In this document: piece after piece, positions 43,413-53,269 of the stretch | Numbering within the stretch: position 1 is the stretch's first letter | Layout: each line of letters opens with the position of its first letter | Assembly (NCBI RefSeq): GCF_000013765.1 | Contig: NC_007954.1 | Location: 4,154,001 to 4,218,000 of the forward strand | DNA from: Shewanella denitrificans OS217 | GTDB lineage: Bacteria; Pseudomonadota; Gammaproteobacteria; Enterobacterales; Shewanellaceae | Direction: 5' to 3' | Length of the DNA: 64,000 nt | Position numbers and translations under genes: made by a program | The notes under the pieces: model-generated | Databases searched by the model: none | What the model saw: only the letters and a program-made list of their open reading frames with translations | What the model was told of the DNA's origin: nothing

Positions 43413-46400
43413 ATGTTAGCTAAAATTATCAGTGCTGCCATTAATCAGCGCGCCATGGTGTTATTACTGACCTTAGTTGTCGCCTTGTTAGGCTATCAAT
43501 CCATGCGCACTCTGCCCTTGGATGCATTGCCAGACTTGTCTGATGTGCAAGTGATCATCAAGACCTCCTACCCAGGACAAGCGCCGCAACTGGTTGAAGA
43601 TCAAATCACTTACCCCTTATCCACTGCCATGTTGGCTGTGCCGGGTGCCAAAACAGTGCGCGGCTTCTCCATGTTTGGCGACTCCTTCGTCTACATCATC
43701 TTTGAAGATGGCACTGACATTTACTGGGCGCGCTCACGGGTATTAGAATACCTGTCGCAGACTCAAGGTCAGCTGCCACCTGGCGTCACCCCTTCCCTTG
43801 GGCCGGACGCTTCTGGGGTCGGCTGGGTATTTCAATATGCCTTGGTCGACCGCAATGGCACCCATGATCTGGCTCAGCTGAGATCCCTGCAAGACTGGTT
43901 CTTAAAACTTGAGCTGCAAAGCGTCGAAGGCGTGTCGGAAGTGGCGACCATAGGCGGGATGGAACAAGCCTATCAAGTGGTGGTCGACCCCCATAAACTG
44001 GCGCTGTACCAAATTGACTTGTCCACCATACAAAATGCCTTACGGGATTCGAATAGTTCGGTGGGCGGCTCTGTCATCGAGATGGCCGAAGCGGAATACA
44101 TGATTACCTCTTCGGGTTATCGTCAAACTATTGAAGACTTTGCCGAAATTCCCTTAGGGATTTTATCTGCGGCAGGCACCCCTGTACTGATGAAAGATGT
44201 GGCCCAGCTGCGCACAGGTCCAGCGGCAAGACGCGGTATCGCAGAACTCGATGGTCAGGGCGAAGTGGTCGGCGGCATAGTGGTGATGCGCTACGGCGGC
44301 AATGCTTTAACCACAATAGACAATGTAAAAGCCAAGCTTGCCCAAGTCGCAAACGGCTTGCCTGAAGGCATAGAGTTAGTGGTCACTTACGATCGCTCCC
44401 AGCTCATCCTCAACTCAGTGGATAACCTTAAAAATAAGGTGATTGAAGAGATGCTAGTGGTGGGCTTTGTCTGCCTTATCTTCTTACTTCACGCCCGCTC
44501 TACCTTAGTGGCATTTATCTCCTTGCCGTTATCAATTTTAATCAGCTTTATTGGCATGAAGTTGATGGGGGTGAACGCCAACATTATGAGTCTTGGCGGC
44601 ATAGCCATCGCCATAGGTGCAGTAGTGGATGCGGCCATAGTCATGGTGGAAAATGCCCATAAGCACTTGGAACATTACCGCGAGCAACACGGCAAACCTC
44701 CCGAAGGTGAGGCCCACTGGGAGCTAATTAAAGAGTCGGCAGTTGAAGTGGGGCCAGCACTCTTTTTCAGCTTACTTATCATTACTTTAAGCTTTATCCC
44801 TGTGTTTGCACTAGAAGCACAGGAAGGCCGCTTGTTCCACCCTTTAGCCTATGCAAAATCATTTGCCATGGCGGCGTCGGCGCTCCTTGCCATCACGCTT
44901 ATTCCTGTGCTAATGGGGTATTTCGTTCGCGGCAAGATCCCAGATGAACGTAAAAACCCCTTGAGTCGTATGCTAATTGCCCTCTATCAACCTAGCCTCA
45001 ACTTAGTGCTGCGCTTCCCTAAGAGTACCTTAGTGGCCGCCCTATTGGCGTTAGGCAGTGCGTATTTCCCCATGAGTCAGCTAGGTTCTGAGTTTATGCC
45101 ATCACTGGAGGAAGGTGACTTACTCTATATGCCCACCACTCTGCCAAGCGTGAGCCCGGGCAAGGCCGCCGAAATCTTGCAGCAAACTGACCGTTTGATA
45201 AAGACAGTCCCAGAGGTGAAGCGAGTCTTTGGTAAGGTGGGCCGCGCGGTCACAGCCACAGATCCCGCACCGCTAACCATGCTTGAGACCACCATAATGC
45301 TGCACCCAAAGGAAGAGTGGCGTGACGGCATGACCCTAGAGGGCATCATCAATGAGCTGCAGCAGACGGTTAAAATTCCAGGAATGACCAATGCCTGGGT
45401 GCAACCCATCAAGACGCGCATCGACATGTTATCCACCGGGGTTCGTACTCCCGTGGGCATTAAGATCTCCGGCGCTAATGTGGCCGAGCTTGAAGCCATA
45501 GGCACACAAATCGAAGCCATAGTCAGCACACTACCTGGAACCTTGTCGGCATTTGCCCAGCGTACCAGTGGCGGGCGTTATATTGATATCACGCCCGATC
45601 TCAAGATGGCAGCCCGTTACGGCATGACCTTGGCCGATATCCAAGATGTCATTCAGATTGCCATTGGCGGCATGAAGGTCGGTGAATCCATTCAAGGGCA
45701 AGAACGCTACCCGATAAACATCCGCTACCCAAGAGAGCTTAGGGACAATATAGAGAAGCTTAAAGACTTGCCGGTACTGACTAAAACTGGCAAGTACATA
45801 CCTTTAAGTAATCTTGCCAGCCTTGTCATCAGCAATGGTCCACCCATGCTTGCCAGTGAAAATGGCCGCCTCATTTCTTGGGTATTCGTCGATTTGAAAG
45901 ACATTTCTGTCGGCGATTACATCAAGCAGGCGCGCAGCGCACTGGATGCTCAAGTGAAGTTACCGCCTCGTTATAGCTACAGCTTTGCCGGTCAATACGA
46001 GTATATGCAGCGAGTAGAAGCTAAGATGCAGCTGGTGATCCCTGTGATGCTGGCAGTGATCTTCATCTTGCTCATGCTCACCTTTAACTCCTTAGTGCAG
46101 GCGTCAGTCATCATGCTCAGCCTACCCTTTGCCTTAGTGGGCAGCGCCTGGTTATTGTTTATGCTGGACTTTAATCTTTCGGTCGCGGTTTCTGTGGGCA
46201 TGATAGCCCTAGCCGGGGTTGCCGCCGAGTTTGGGGTGGTGATGCAGGTCTACTTAAACAACAGCATCAAGGCCCATACGGACAGGGGTGAGATGCGCAA
46301 TCGAGAGGATTTACGCCAAGCCTTAATGGAAGGTGCCGTGATGCGCATTCGCCCTAAAGCCATGACGGTCGCCACCATCTTCTTTGGCTTATTACCTATC

Positions 46401-46541
46401 ATGTGGGGCAGCGGTACGGGCAACGAGGTAATGCAAAAAATCGCCGCCCCTATGGTGGGCGGTATGGTCACAGCGCCGTTATTATCGTTATTTGTTATCC
46501 CCGCTATTTACCTGCTGATTTATGGTAGAAAATTGCGGTAA
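43413..46541 (+). CDS. Heavy-metal efflux RND transporter, CusA/CzcA family
   Basis: 1042 residues. The HME-RND start (LDALPDLSDVQVIIKTSYPG, VEDQITYPLSTAM) is clear. Two periplasmic porter domains alternate with twelve transmembrane helices; motif GGIAIAIGAVVDAAIVMVEN in TM4 carries the charged residues of proton relay. The Met-rich region and family closeness to CusA suggest monovalent copper/silver, but Zn/Co/Cd (CzcA) cannot be excluded by eye. No outer-membrane CusC-like gene accompanies it; the operon ends in a terminator. Confidence 0.94.
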   Translation: MLAKIISAAINQRAMVLLLTLVVALLGYQSMRTLPLDALPDLSDVQVIIKTSYPGQAPQLVEDQITYPLSTAMLAVPGAKTVRGFSMFGDSFVYIIFEDGTDIYWARSRVLEYLSQTQGQLPPGVTPSLGPDASGVGWVFQYALVDRNGTHDLAQLRSLQDWFLKLELQSVEGVSEVATIGGMEQAYQVVVDPHKLALYQIDLSTIQNALRDSNSSVGGSVIEMAEAEYMITSSGYRQTIEDFAEIPLGILSAAGTPVLMKDVAQLRTGPAARRGIAELDGQGEVVGGIVVMRYGGNALTTIDNVKAKLAQVANGLPEGIELVVTYDRSQLILNSVDNLKNKVIEEMLVVGFVCLIFLLHARSTLVAFISLPLSILISFIGMKLMGVNANIMSLGGIAIAIGAVVDAAIVMVENAHKHLEHYREQHGKPPEGEAHWELIKESAVEVGPALFFSLLIITLSFIPVFALEAQEGRLFHPLAYAKSFAMAASALLAITLIPVLMGYFVRGKIPDERKNPLSRMLIALYQPSLNLVLRFPKSTLVAALLALGSAYFPMSQLGSEFMPSLEEGDLLYMPTTLPSVSPGKAAEILQQTDRLIKTVPEVKRVFGKVGRAVTATDPAPLTMLETTIMLHPKEEWRDGMTLEGIINELQQTVKIPGMTNAWVQPIKTRIDMLSTGVRTPVGIKISGANVAELEAIGTQIEAIVSTLPGTLSAFAQRTSGGRYIDITPDLKMAARYGMTLADIQDVIQIAIGGMKVGESIQGQERYPINIRYPRELRDNIEKLKDLPVLTKTGKYIPLSNLASLVISNGPPMLASENGRLISWVFVDLKDISVGDYIKQARSALDAQVKLPPRYSYSFAGQYEYMQRVEAKMQLVIPVMLAVIFILLMLTFNSLVQASVIMLSLPFALVGSAWLLFMLDFNLSVAVSVGMIALAGVAAEFGVVMQVYLNNSIKAHTDRGEMRNREDLRQALMEGAVMRIRPKAMTVATIFFGLLPIMWGSGTGNEVMQKIAAPMVGGMVTAPLLSLFVIPAIYLLIYGRKLR

Positions 46542-46598
46542 GAAGTTACAGTAGAAAGCTGGATAAATAGCTCAACGCTATTGAATAAGACGGGTTAA

Positions 46599-46630
46599 AA
46601 AAAGCACTGAACATTCAGTGCTTTTTATTT
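46599..46630. terminator. Bidirectional terminator after cusA-like gene
   Basis: AAAAAGCACTGA and TCAGTGCTTTTT (46599-46610, 46615-46626) with an ACAT loop, between converging genes. Confidence 0.92.
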
Positions 46631-46638
46631 CCTTGCCA

Positions 46639-46911
46639 CTATCGCGAGCGCTCGGCCTGGGCTTTTCGGATTGATTCTTTAATATCAGAAACTTGCTGAT
46701 CACAGGCTTGTTTATTTTCGCCCCTTAAATCGGCGCATTTTCTTGAGGCATCATCCGTTTTTATCACCCCCTCGATAATGGCGGAAACTGCGCAACCCGG
46801 TGCACCATCACAGGTATCGGGTGGGCTATAATAATTTGAGTTGGCATTTTGCTTAGTCCCACACCCCAAAAGCAGTAAGGCGGCACTCGCCGCTAGCATC
46901 CATTTCTTCAT
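46639..46911 (-). CDS. Small lipoprotein, 90 residues
   Basis: Signal peptide with lipobox LLLLGC (Cys17 lipidated) and a short mature domain with four further cysteines (TCDGAPGC, KCADLRGENKQAC) that could form two disulfides. No family recognised. The gene lies at the end of a minus-strand run with a GST gene. Confidence 0.75.
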   Translation of the reverse strand: MKKWMLAASAALLLLGCGTKQNANSNYYSPPDTCDGAPGCAVSAIIEGVIKTDDASRKCADLRGENKQACDQQVSDIKESIRKAQAERSR

Positions 46912-46965
46912 TTGTCCTTCATCTCTCCCTCAACAATGACTAACAGCAATATTTAACATCCACAA

Positions 46966-47562
46966 TTAACCCATTTTACGGTAACCGCTTTGACCTTCGA
47001 TACGTTTGCACCAAGCTTGGATATTGGGGTATTGCGCTAAGTCGAAGCCCCCCTCATCAGCCACATGGGTATAAGCGTAGAGGGCAATATCGGCTAAGGA
47101 AAAGACATTTCCCACTAAGTACTCAGATTGGCTTAATTGTCGTTCCATAATGGCCAGCGCCTTATGCCCCTTAGCTTGCAAAGCCTGATACTCTTGCTCA
47201 CGCGCTTTTGGCAGTGCTAAGTATTTCTGAATAAATCTTGCCACGGCGATACAAGGCTCATGGCTATATTGCTCGAAGAACATCCACTCATAGACTTTGG
47301 CCTTAAGATACGGATCTTGTGGCACGAATACCGAACCTTCGGCGAGGTAGCCTAAAATGGCATTGGACTCAGATAAAAACCGTCCGTCGTCTAATTCCAG
47401 CAGAGGGATTTTGCCATTAGGATTCATGTTAAGAAACTCAAGCGTTTGAGTATCCCCTTTGAGTATATCTATTTCACACCAAGTGTAATCCCGCTGCAGC
47501 AATGACAAAAGCAATTGTATTTTATAGCAATTCCCTGATAACGCGTCGCCATAGAGTTTCAT
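46966..47562 (-). CDS. Glutathione S-transferase
   Basis: 198 residues: an N-terminal thioredoxin-like domain (MKLYGDALSGNCYKIQLLLS, cis-Pro in GKIPLLEL, glutathione-binding SNAIL as ESNAILGYLA) and the helical C-terminal domain with the N-capping motif SLADIALYAYT. Cytosolic; conjugates or isomerises electrophiles with glutathione. Substrate unknown. A terminator hairpin lies between it and the VOC gene upstream. Confidence 0.92.
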   Translation of the reverse strand: MKLYGDALSGNCYKIQLLLSLLQRDYTWCEIDILKGDTQTLEFLNMNPNGKIPLLELDDGRFLSESNAILGYLAEGSVFVPQDPYLKAKVYEWMFFEQYSHEPCIAVARFIQKYLALPKAREQEYQALQAKGHKALAIMERQLSQSEYLVGNVFSLADIALYAYTHVADEGGFDLAQYPNIQAWCKRIEGQSGYRKMG

Positions 47563-47719
47563 TTCATCTCCCTTTTATGGAATTAACACAGGCATAACAC
47601 TGTTAACTTACGTAGTTTTTGGATTAATCAAAGCGGTTAAAATATGATCTTCGAAACGGCCATTGTCTTCTATCATAATTTGCCCATGTTTGTATCATAA
47701 ATGAGCGAGACAGAAAACA

Positions 47720-47747
47720 AAAAAGCACTGAAGAAACAGTGCTTTTT
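47720..47747. terminator. Terminator downstream of the VOC gene
   Basis: AAAAAGCACTG/CAGTGCTTTTT (47720-47730, 47737-47747) with an AAGAAA loop. On the minus strand it ends the VOC gene with a T-run. Confidence 0.85.
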
Positions 47748-47783
47748 GAGGATAACTGGCTGGAGTTGAAATATAAGTGCGGC

Positions 47784-48566
47784 CTAATAAGTGCCGGCTT
47801 TAAGACTTATCACAGAGAAGACCCCACCTTGAGGATCTGCCAGTACCGAAAAACGGCCGACATTGTCGATTTCCGTCGGCGGTACGCAGACTTTACCCCC
47901 GCTGGCGACAGCTTTTTCGACCATGGCATCGCAATTCTCGACGGCAAAATAGAGCATCCAATGGGCAGGCATATCCCCCCACTCTTCTGTCATTGCCATC
48001 ATGCCGCCAATGGCCCGCTCACCCACATACCATTCGTTATATTCAAATGCTGGCATGTCCGCTAATTTGCATTGCCAGCCTAAGGCGCTGGTGTAAAACG
48101 CTTTGGCTTGCTCAGTCTCACGGCAGGCAAGCTCGACCCAGCACAGGGCATTGCTCTCCTGACTGCGTTTAATGCCAATATGATTAATGGCCTGCCACAC
48201 GGCAAAACGGCTGCCTTCAGGATCGGCAAAAACGGCCATCTTGCCGGCCTCGCCAACATTATGAGGCCCTAAGAGCAGTTGACCACCGGCGGCTTTTACT
48301 CGTTCAATGGTGGCATCCACATCATCGACGGCAATATACATGCTCCAGTGTGTAGGGGAAGTTTCGGCTATTTCTGCCGGCATTTGATATAAAGCTGCGA
48401 CATCATCATTGTCGATTTGCAGCATAGTATAGTTACCCTCTGGCATGGGCATGTCGAAGGCATTCCAATCAAATAAGTCTTGGTAAAAACGTTTAGCCCC
48501 TTGCCAATCATGACAGGCAAGTTCAGCCCAGCAAGGCTCACCTTGGTTATAGTGTGTGACTTTCAT
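47784..48566 (-). CDS. VOC-superfamily protein with two glyoxalase-like domains
   Basis: 260 residues made of two tandem vicinal-oxygen-chelate modules, each starting with a W-ELAC motif (PCWAELACHDWQGAKRFYQD near residue 11; LCWVELACRETEQAKAFYTS near 135) and ending in a DPxG segment (FADPEGSRFAVWQ, LADPQGGVFSVI). Relatives include glyoxalase/hydroxylase-type proteins such as CFP32. A metal-dependent lyase or isomerase activity is possible; the substrate is unknown. Confidence 0.85.
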   Translation of the reverse strand: MKVTHYNQGEPCWAELACHDWQGAKRFYQDLFDWNAFDMPMPEGNYTMLQIDNDDVAALYQMPAEIAETSPTHWSMYIAVDDVDATIERVKAAGGQLLLGPHNVGEAGKMAVFADPEGSRFAVWQAINHIGIKRSQESNALCWVELACRETEQAKAFYTSALGWQCKLADMPAFEYNEWYVGERAIGGMMAMTEEWGDMPAHWMLYFAVENCDAMVEKAVASGGKVCVPPTEIDNVGRFSVLADPQGGVFSVISLKAGTY

Positions 48567-48624
48567 AATCTGGCCTTAATTTATGCAACTTCAAACAGTT
48601 AAGACAAAAAAGTTCAGAAAAGCA

Positions 48625-48650
48625 AAAAAGTCTTCAAAAGAAGACTTTTT
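48625..48650 (-). terminator. Terminator of the plsB-permease unit
   Basis: AAAAAGTCTTC/GAAGACTTTTT (48625-48635, 48640-48650) with an AAAA loop; T-runs on both strands. Confidence 0.9.
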
Positions 48651-48671
48651 GATAAGAAAAACTAACTTAAG

Positions 48672-49925
48672 TTAGCCATAAACCGGCAAAATATCGGCCA
48701 TGGCAAGTAAATGACAGCTCGCGGTGATGAAACCAAATAACACCACTAGGATAATAAGTGGTGTGCCACCTGGCACTTTAAAACCGTCATAGTCTGGGGA
48801 TAACTTCCTCACCTTGTAGGCGAGTAATGCTGGCACTATTACCGCCCAAATGGTCGCTGCCAAGGCGGCAAAACCTATGGCCATCAAGAAGCCATTGGGG
48901 AATAGCAAGCCTAAAACCGTAGGAGGAATAAAGGTCACGGCAGCAGTCTTTAACCGTCCCTTACGGCTATCGTCAAAATCGAACAAGTCGGCGAGATAAT
49001 CGAATAAGCCTAAGGTCACCCCAAGAAAGGATGAGGCCACCGCAAGGTTGGCAAACAAGGTCAGCATATTGTTGAGCCAAGCACTAGAAATCACCTCAGA
49101 TAAGGCGGCCACTAGCACCCCCATATTACCGCCTTTAGCAATAATATCGGCGAAGATACTGCGGGGAATATTGCCCATGGTCGCCACTAACCAGCAGCTA
49201 TAAATAACCAAGGCGATGCAAGTACCCAGGCAGATGGCCTTAACGATTGTGCCTGGGTCTTTGCCGTAATATTTGACTAAGCTTGGCACATTACCGTGGT
49301 AGCCAAAACTGGCGAGCCCAAAGGGAATTGCCGCAAATAAATACGGCAGATAGCTAGCCTCACCGTCTGGCTCAATAAGCTTTTGCATATCAATTTCAAG
49401 CAGTAAATTACCTATGGCGAGGAAGAAACTTAACACCATTCCCCCCAGCATTATGCTGGTAATTCTATCCACGGCCTGAGTACTTATCAGCACCACCAAG
49501 GCCAGTACTAAGGCGAACACTAACCCCGCCACACTTTGCGGCAAACTTAAGCCCAAGGTCCCTAAGCTGTGGTTAACGATAGAGCCACCACCGCTGATAT
49601 AGGCATAAGTTAAGATATACAACACGAAAGCGATAGACAGGCCATTCACTATGCGCCAGAAACGCCCTAAGGTATGGCGAGTCAGGGTATCGAAGCTGGC
49701 CCCAGGCTCAAAGTGCAGGTTGGCCTCTAACAGCAACAAGCCTGACATCAGCATGCAGAACCATACCGCCACTAGCATAAGCATTGAATAACCAAACCAC
49801 ATGCCTGCGCCCACCACGGGCAAAGAAAACATTCCCGCCCCCACTGTGGTGCCTGCGATAATCATGGCCCCGCCAAATAGAGACTTGCCCTGACCATGCT
49901 TGGCCGCATTCATGTGATTTGCCAT
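48672..49925 (-). CDS. Aromatic amino-acid permease (HAAAP family, TyrP/Mtr-like)
   Basis: The start is set at the ATG 49925-49923, which overlaps the plsB stop (TAATG); 417 residues. Eleven transmembrane helices; the HAAAP start GGAMIIAGTTVGAGMFSLPV and the PFGLASFGYHGNVPSLVKYY segment are diagnostic. It imports tyrosine or tryptophan with protons. The one-base overlap with plsB implies coupling, an arrangement without an obvious metabolic link. Confidence 0.92.
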   Translation of the reverse strand: MANHMNAAKHGQGKSLFGGAMIIAGTTVGAGMFSLPVVGAGMWFGYSMLMLVAVWFCMLMSGLLLLEANLHFEPGASFDTLTRHTLGRFWRIVNGLSIAFVLYILTYAYISGGGSIVNHSLGTLGLSLPQSVAGLVFALVLALVVLISTQAVDRITSIMLGGMVLSFFLAIGNLLLEIDMQKLIEPDGEASYLPYLFAAIPFGLASFGYHGNVPSLVKYYGKDPGTIVKAICLGTCIALVIYSCWLVATMGNIPRSIFADIIAKGGNMGVLVAALSEVISSAWLNNMLTLFANLAVASSFLGVTLGLFDYLADLFDFDDSRKGRLKTAAVTFIPPTVLGLLFPNGFLMAIGFAALAATIWAVIVPALLAYKVRKLSPDYDGFKVPGGTPLIILVVLFGFITASCHLLAMADILPVYG

Positions 49926-52348
49926 TAGTGTCCATGCTCCGCAGCTACGCTGTCGATAATTGTTTGTCTTACCGATGACCACAGTAGGCCATTGGCATGA
50001 TCTCTGATGCGCGCCACGTCCACCTGTTTTTCTACCGCAGACAGATAACCTAGCTCTTTAAGCTTAACGCTCAAGGTGTTATAGAGTTTTTTATCATAAA
50101 ATTCTGGCGCCGTAATGCCGTGTAATGCACCTAAACGCTGGGCCAACAGGTGGCTGTCATTTTCGAGATCGGCACGTTCGACATTGGGCTTATGGGCCAA
50201 TAGATTGAAGATGATGGCATAACGCTGCAAGGTTTCACTCACGGTTTGCGCCATCAGCCATAGCTGAGAAATGTGCGACTCCACTATGCTCAAACCTGCT
50301 GATTCTTCAACCAGTTGCTCTTCGATAAGTAAATCTATGATGTCATCGATATAGCTATCCAGATCGGCAATCCCCATAAATAGCTCTGCCTTAAGCAGGG
50401 GGTAGAAATCATTAACGATTGCCTTGATTTCGCTTCTACTGCGCACTTCATACTGCACTAAACAACTGGCGATAAGCGAAGGCACCACCATAAGGTGAAT
50501 AATGTTGTTGCGATAGTAACTCATGGTCACAGCAATTTTAGGATCGATAGAAATGATTTCCCCTAAGGCATCCCGAGTCGAAATAAACTTATTTAACCCT
50601 AAGCAATGATCGACAACTTGTTGGCTATCCCCCTGTGCGACCGAGGTAAAAGGGGTATAAGGCACTTTTTTAAGTAGGTTTAAATAGAGATCCAGCTGAC
50701 GCTCCAGCTGAGTGCGCTCTAGGGCATTTTGCTCCGATGCCAGCAATATCAAACTGGTTAAGGTCACGGAACTGGCCGCCGCCGCACCATTGATATTGGT
50801 CATCACTCGATTGGCGAGCACATTCACCGCTGGAGTAAACCAGCTCGGCTTTTGCTCTGGATCTTTGGCTAACTCAGCGCGCCATTCGGGGGCTTGCTCT
50901 GTTAAGAAGTTTTGCATATTAATCGGCTCGCCAAAGTTCACATAACCTTGACCGAAGTTGCCCAATTTACGTATGGCGCCAAACACTTGCCAGAGCGATT
51001 CTTTCTGCTTCTTTTTGCCACTTAATTCTTTATGGTAAGTGGCCACTTCCATCACATGATCGTAGCCTAAGTAAACGGGAACTAAGGTCACAGGGCGCTC
51101 GATACCCCGCAGCACGCTGTTCATTGTCATGGCAATCATGCCAGTCTTAGGCGCTAATAAACGGCCAGTACGTGAACGTCCGCCTTCAGTGAAGTATTCA
51201 ACCGAGTAGCCTTTAGCAAATAATTGGTCTAAATATTCGCGGAACACCGCAGTGTAAAGCTTATTACCGTTAAAGCTGCGACGAATGAAGAAAGCGCCAC
51301 CACGACGGAACATAGGGCCTGCGGGCCAGAAATTAAGGTTAATTCCTGCGGCAATGTGCGGCGGTACCATGCCTTGATAATAGAGAATATAAGAAATCAG
51401 CAAGTAATCCATGTGGCTGCGATGACAAGGCACATAGACTATCTCATGGCCATCATGGTGCAACTGCCTCACTTGTTCGGCGCGCTCAATATTGATGCCA
51501 CTGTAGAGCTTGTTCCATAACCAAGTCAGGAAACGTTCGGTTATCCTCACTAGGCTGTCTGAGTAATCGGCGGCGATTTCATCGAGATAGACGATGGCGG
51601 TTTCGCGGGCTTTCTCAATGGAGATTTTCTTATTGGTCGCTTCTTCTTCTATGGCTTTCTTAATGGATTCAGACTTCAATAGTGCATTAAATAATGCCTG
51701 ACGATTGGGCAGCAGCGGCCCTGTCATCACTTTACGTTGACGGCGGAAATGCACCCTCGCCACTCGCACTAGCTTATGAGCAATGCTTTTATCCGTACCA
51801 TGCTCATCGGCCATATGCCGTAATGAAACCGCATTAGAAAACTGCACAAAGTTGTGTCGGCCCAAGAACAAAATCATGAAAAATTTACGCAGCCAAGTGG
51901 GGTTCTCACGCTCAAACACCGCCGCTTTCATGGTGTCATCTTCCTTGCCTGGGGTGCGGCCCCAGTAGAGACTCACTGGCACCAATTGAATATCTAATTG
52001 CTTATCTTGTTTATGCAGGGCAAGTAATTGAGTGAAACTGTCTAAGAATTTTTCGCCACCTTCACGTTGGCCTATCATGGGCTTACGCCCTTCTAAACAC
52101 ACAACCCGAGCAATGGACACCTTATCTAACGTCAGCGGATCATAAGGGCTAGGTAAACCAAAATTTGCGGTTATTCCGCTTAAGGCTGCAAGATCACTGA
52201 TGGACTCAGTTTTCATCACATAGACGACTGGTTTACTGGGATCGAGATTCAAATCCGTCAAAGGATCATGGGGAACCACTATGGTCTGCACCAGCCATTT
52301 TTGGATCCAACGTAATGATTTTATAAATATTGAGTCGTAATTAGACAT
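49925..52348 (-). CDS. plsB: Glycerol-3-phosphate 1-O-acyltransferase PlsB
   Basis: 807 residues, normal length. The acyltransferase block I HRSHMDY (HX4D, His309 and Asp314) is followed by block II/III sequences (GGAFFIRRSF, YFTEGGRSRTG with the conserved Glu-Gly) and block IV (VTLVPVYLGYD). It acylates position 1 of glycerol-3-phosphate at the inner membrane, the first step of phospholipid synthesis. It lies back to back with lexA, as in other Shewanella and Escherichia-type genomes. Confidence 0.96.
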   Translation of the reverse strand: MSNYDSIFIKSLRWIQKWLVQTIVVPHDPLTDLNLDPSKPVVYVMKTESISDLAALSGITANFGLPSPYDPLTLDKVSIARVVCLEGRKPMIGQREGGEKFLDSFTQLLALHKQDKQLDIQLVPVSLYWGRTPGKEDDTMKAAVFERENPTWLRKFFMILFLGRHNFVQFSNAVSLRHMADEHGTDKSIAHKLVRVARVHFRRQRKVMTGPLLPNRQALFNALLKSESIKKAIEEEATNKKISIEKARETAIVYLDEIAADYSDSLVRITERFLTWLWNKLYSGINIERAEQVRQLHHDGHEIVYVPCHRSHMDYLLISYILYYQGMVPPHIAAGINLNFWPAGPMFRRGGAFFIRRSFNGNKLYTAVFREYLDQLFAKGYSVEYFTEGGRSRTGRLLAPKTGMIAMTMNSVLRGIERPVTLVPVYLGYDHVMEVATYHKELSGKKKQKESLWQVFGAIRKLGNFGQGYVNFGEPINMQNFLTEQAPEWRAELAKDPEQKPSWFTPAVNVLANRVMTNINGAAAASSVTLTSLILLASEQNALERTQLERQLDLYLNLLKKVPYTPFTSVAQGDSQQVVDHCLGLNKFISTRDALGEIISIDPKIAVTMSYYRNNIIHLMVVPSLIASCLVQYEVRSRSEIKAIVNDFYPLLKAELFMGIADLDSYIDDIIDLLIEEQLVEESAGLSIVESHISQLWLMAQTVSETLQRYAIIFNLLAHKPNVERADLENDSHLLAQRLGALHGITAPEFYDKKLYNTLSVKLKELGYLSAVEKQVDVARIRDHANGLLWSSVRQTIIDSVAAEHGH

Positions 52349-52608
52349 GTTTTTAGCAACACATACTCGCTGATTGTGGTCGCATAGAATAACAGAATCT
52401 ATTGAGCTTTCACTAGCCTCAGTATTCCAGCGGGCATAAATAGCGAAAAAAACACGGTATAAATCTGAATAAAGGCTGCAAATAGCCGCTTAGCACTGAA
52501 ACGCCCTAACAAACCAAAGATAATATAATCCTTAAAAATCAATAACAAAAAACAGAGCGCTAATAAAATGATAAAAAAACTTGGTTAAACCTTGCGCGGT
52601 CAAACATA

Positions 52609-52643
52609 CTGTATATAATGACAGTCACTGTATAAAAAGACAG
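52609..52643 (+). promoter_or_regulatory. Two LexA boxes upstream of lexA
   Basis: CTGTATATAATGACAG (52609-52624) and CTGTATAAAAAGACAG (52628-52643) both match CTGT-N8-ACAG. The first overlaps a TATAAT -10. This predicts tight self-repression of lexA-sulA. Confidence 0.93.
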
Positions 52644-52651
52644 GATTCATC

Positions 52652-53269
52652 ATGAGACCGTTAACGCCACGCCAAACTGAGATTTTAGAGCTAATCAAAC
52701 GCAATATCGCCGATACAGGTATGCCACCGACTCGGGCAGAAATTGCGACTCGTCTTGGTTTTAAAAGTGCCAATGCTGCCGAAGAACATCTAAAGGCCTT
52801 GGCTAAAAAAGGCTGTATCGAAATCATGCCTGGCACGTCCAGAGGGATCCGCTTAACTCAAGAGGATGCTGAAGTTGAATTGGGCTTGCCCTTGATAGGC
52901 CAAGTGGCTGCAGGTGAACCTATTCTGGCTCAAGAGCATGTTGAACAGTATTTTCAAGTTGACCCCCATATGTTTAAACCTGCAGCAAATTTTCTGCTTA
53001 GGGTCCGTGGCGACAGCATGAAAAATATCGGCATACTCGAAGGCGATTTGCTGGCGGTGCATAAGATGCAAGAGGCCAAAAATGGCCAAGTGGTGGTCGC
53101 TCGTGTTGAAGATGATGTCACGGTAAAGCGTTTTGAGAAAAAAGGTAATGTGATTTATTTGCATGCTGAAAACGAAGATTATGCACCAATAAAAGTCGAT
53201 TTAACCTGCCAAAGCCTCACGATTGAAGGGCTTGCTGTTGGCGTCATACGTAACGGAGCTTGGTTATGA
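52652..53269 (+). CDS. lexA: SOS repressor LexA
   Basis: 205 residues: N-terminal winged helix (MRPLTPRQTEILELI, RAEIATRLGFKSANAAEEHL) and the S24 self-cleavage domain. The cleavage site is Ala87-Gly88 in QVAAGEP, nucleophile Ser122 in RGDSMKNIG and general base Lys159 in DVTVKRF. RecA-bound filaments trigger self-cleavage. AGGA lies before the ATG; the stop overlaps the sulA start, and two LexA boxes lie upstream. Confidence 0.97.
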   Translation: MRPLTPRQTEILELIKRNIADTGMPPTRAEIATRLGFKSANAAEEHLKALAKKGCIEIMPGTSRGIRLTQEDAEVELGLPLIGQVAAGEPILAQEHVEQYFQVDPHMFKPAANFLLRVRGDSMKNIGILEGDLLAVHKMQEAKNGQVVVARVEDDVTVKRFEKKGNVIYLHAENEDYAPIKVDLTCQSLTIEGLAVGVIRNGAWL

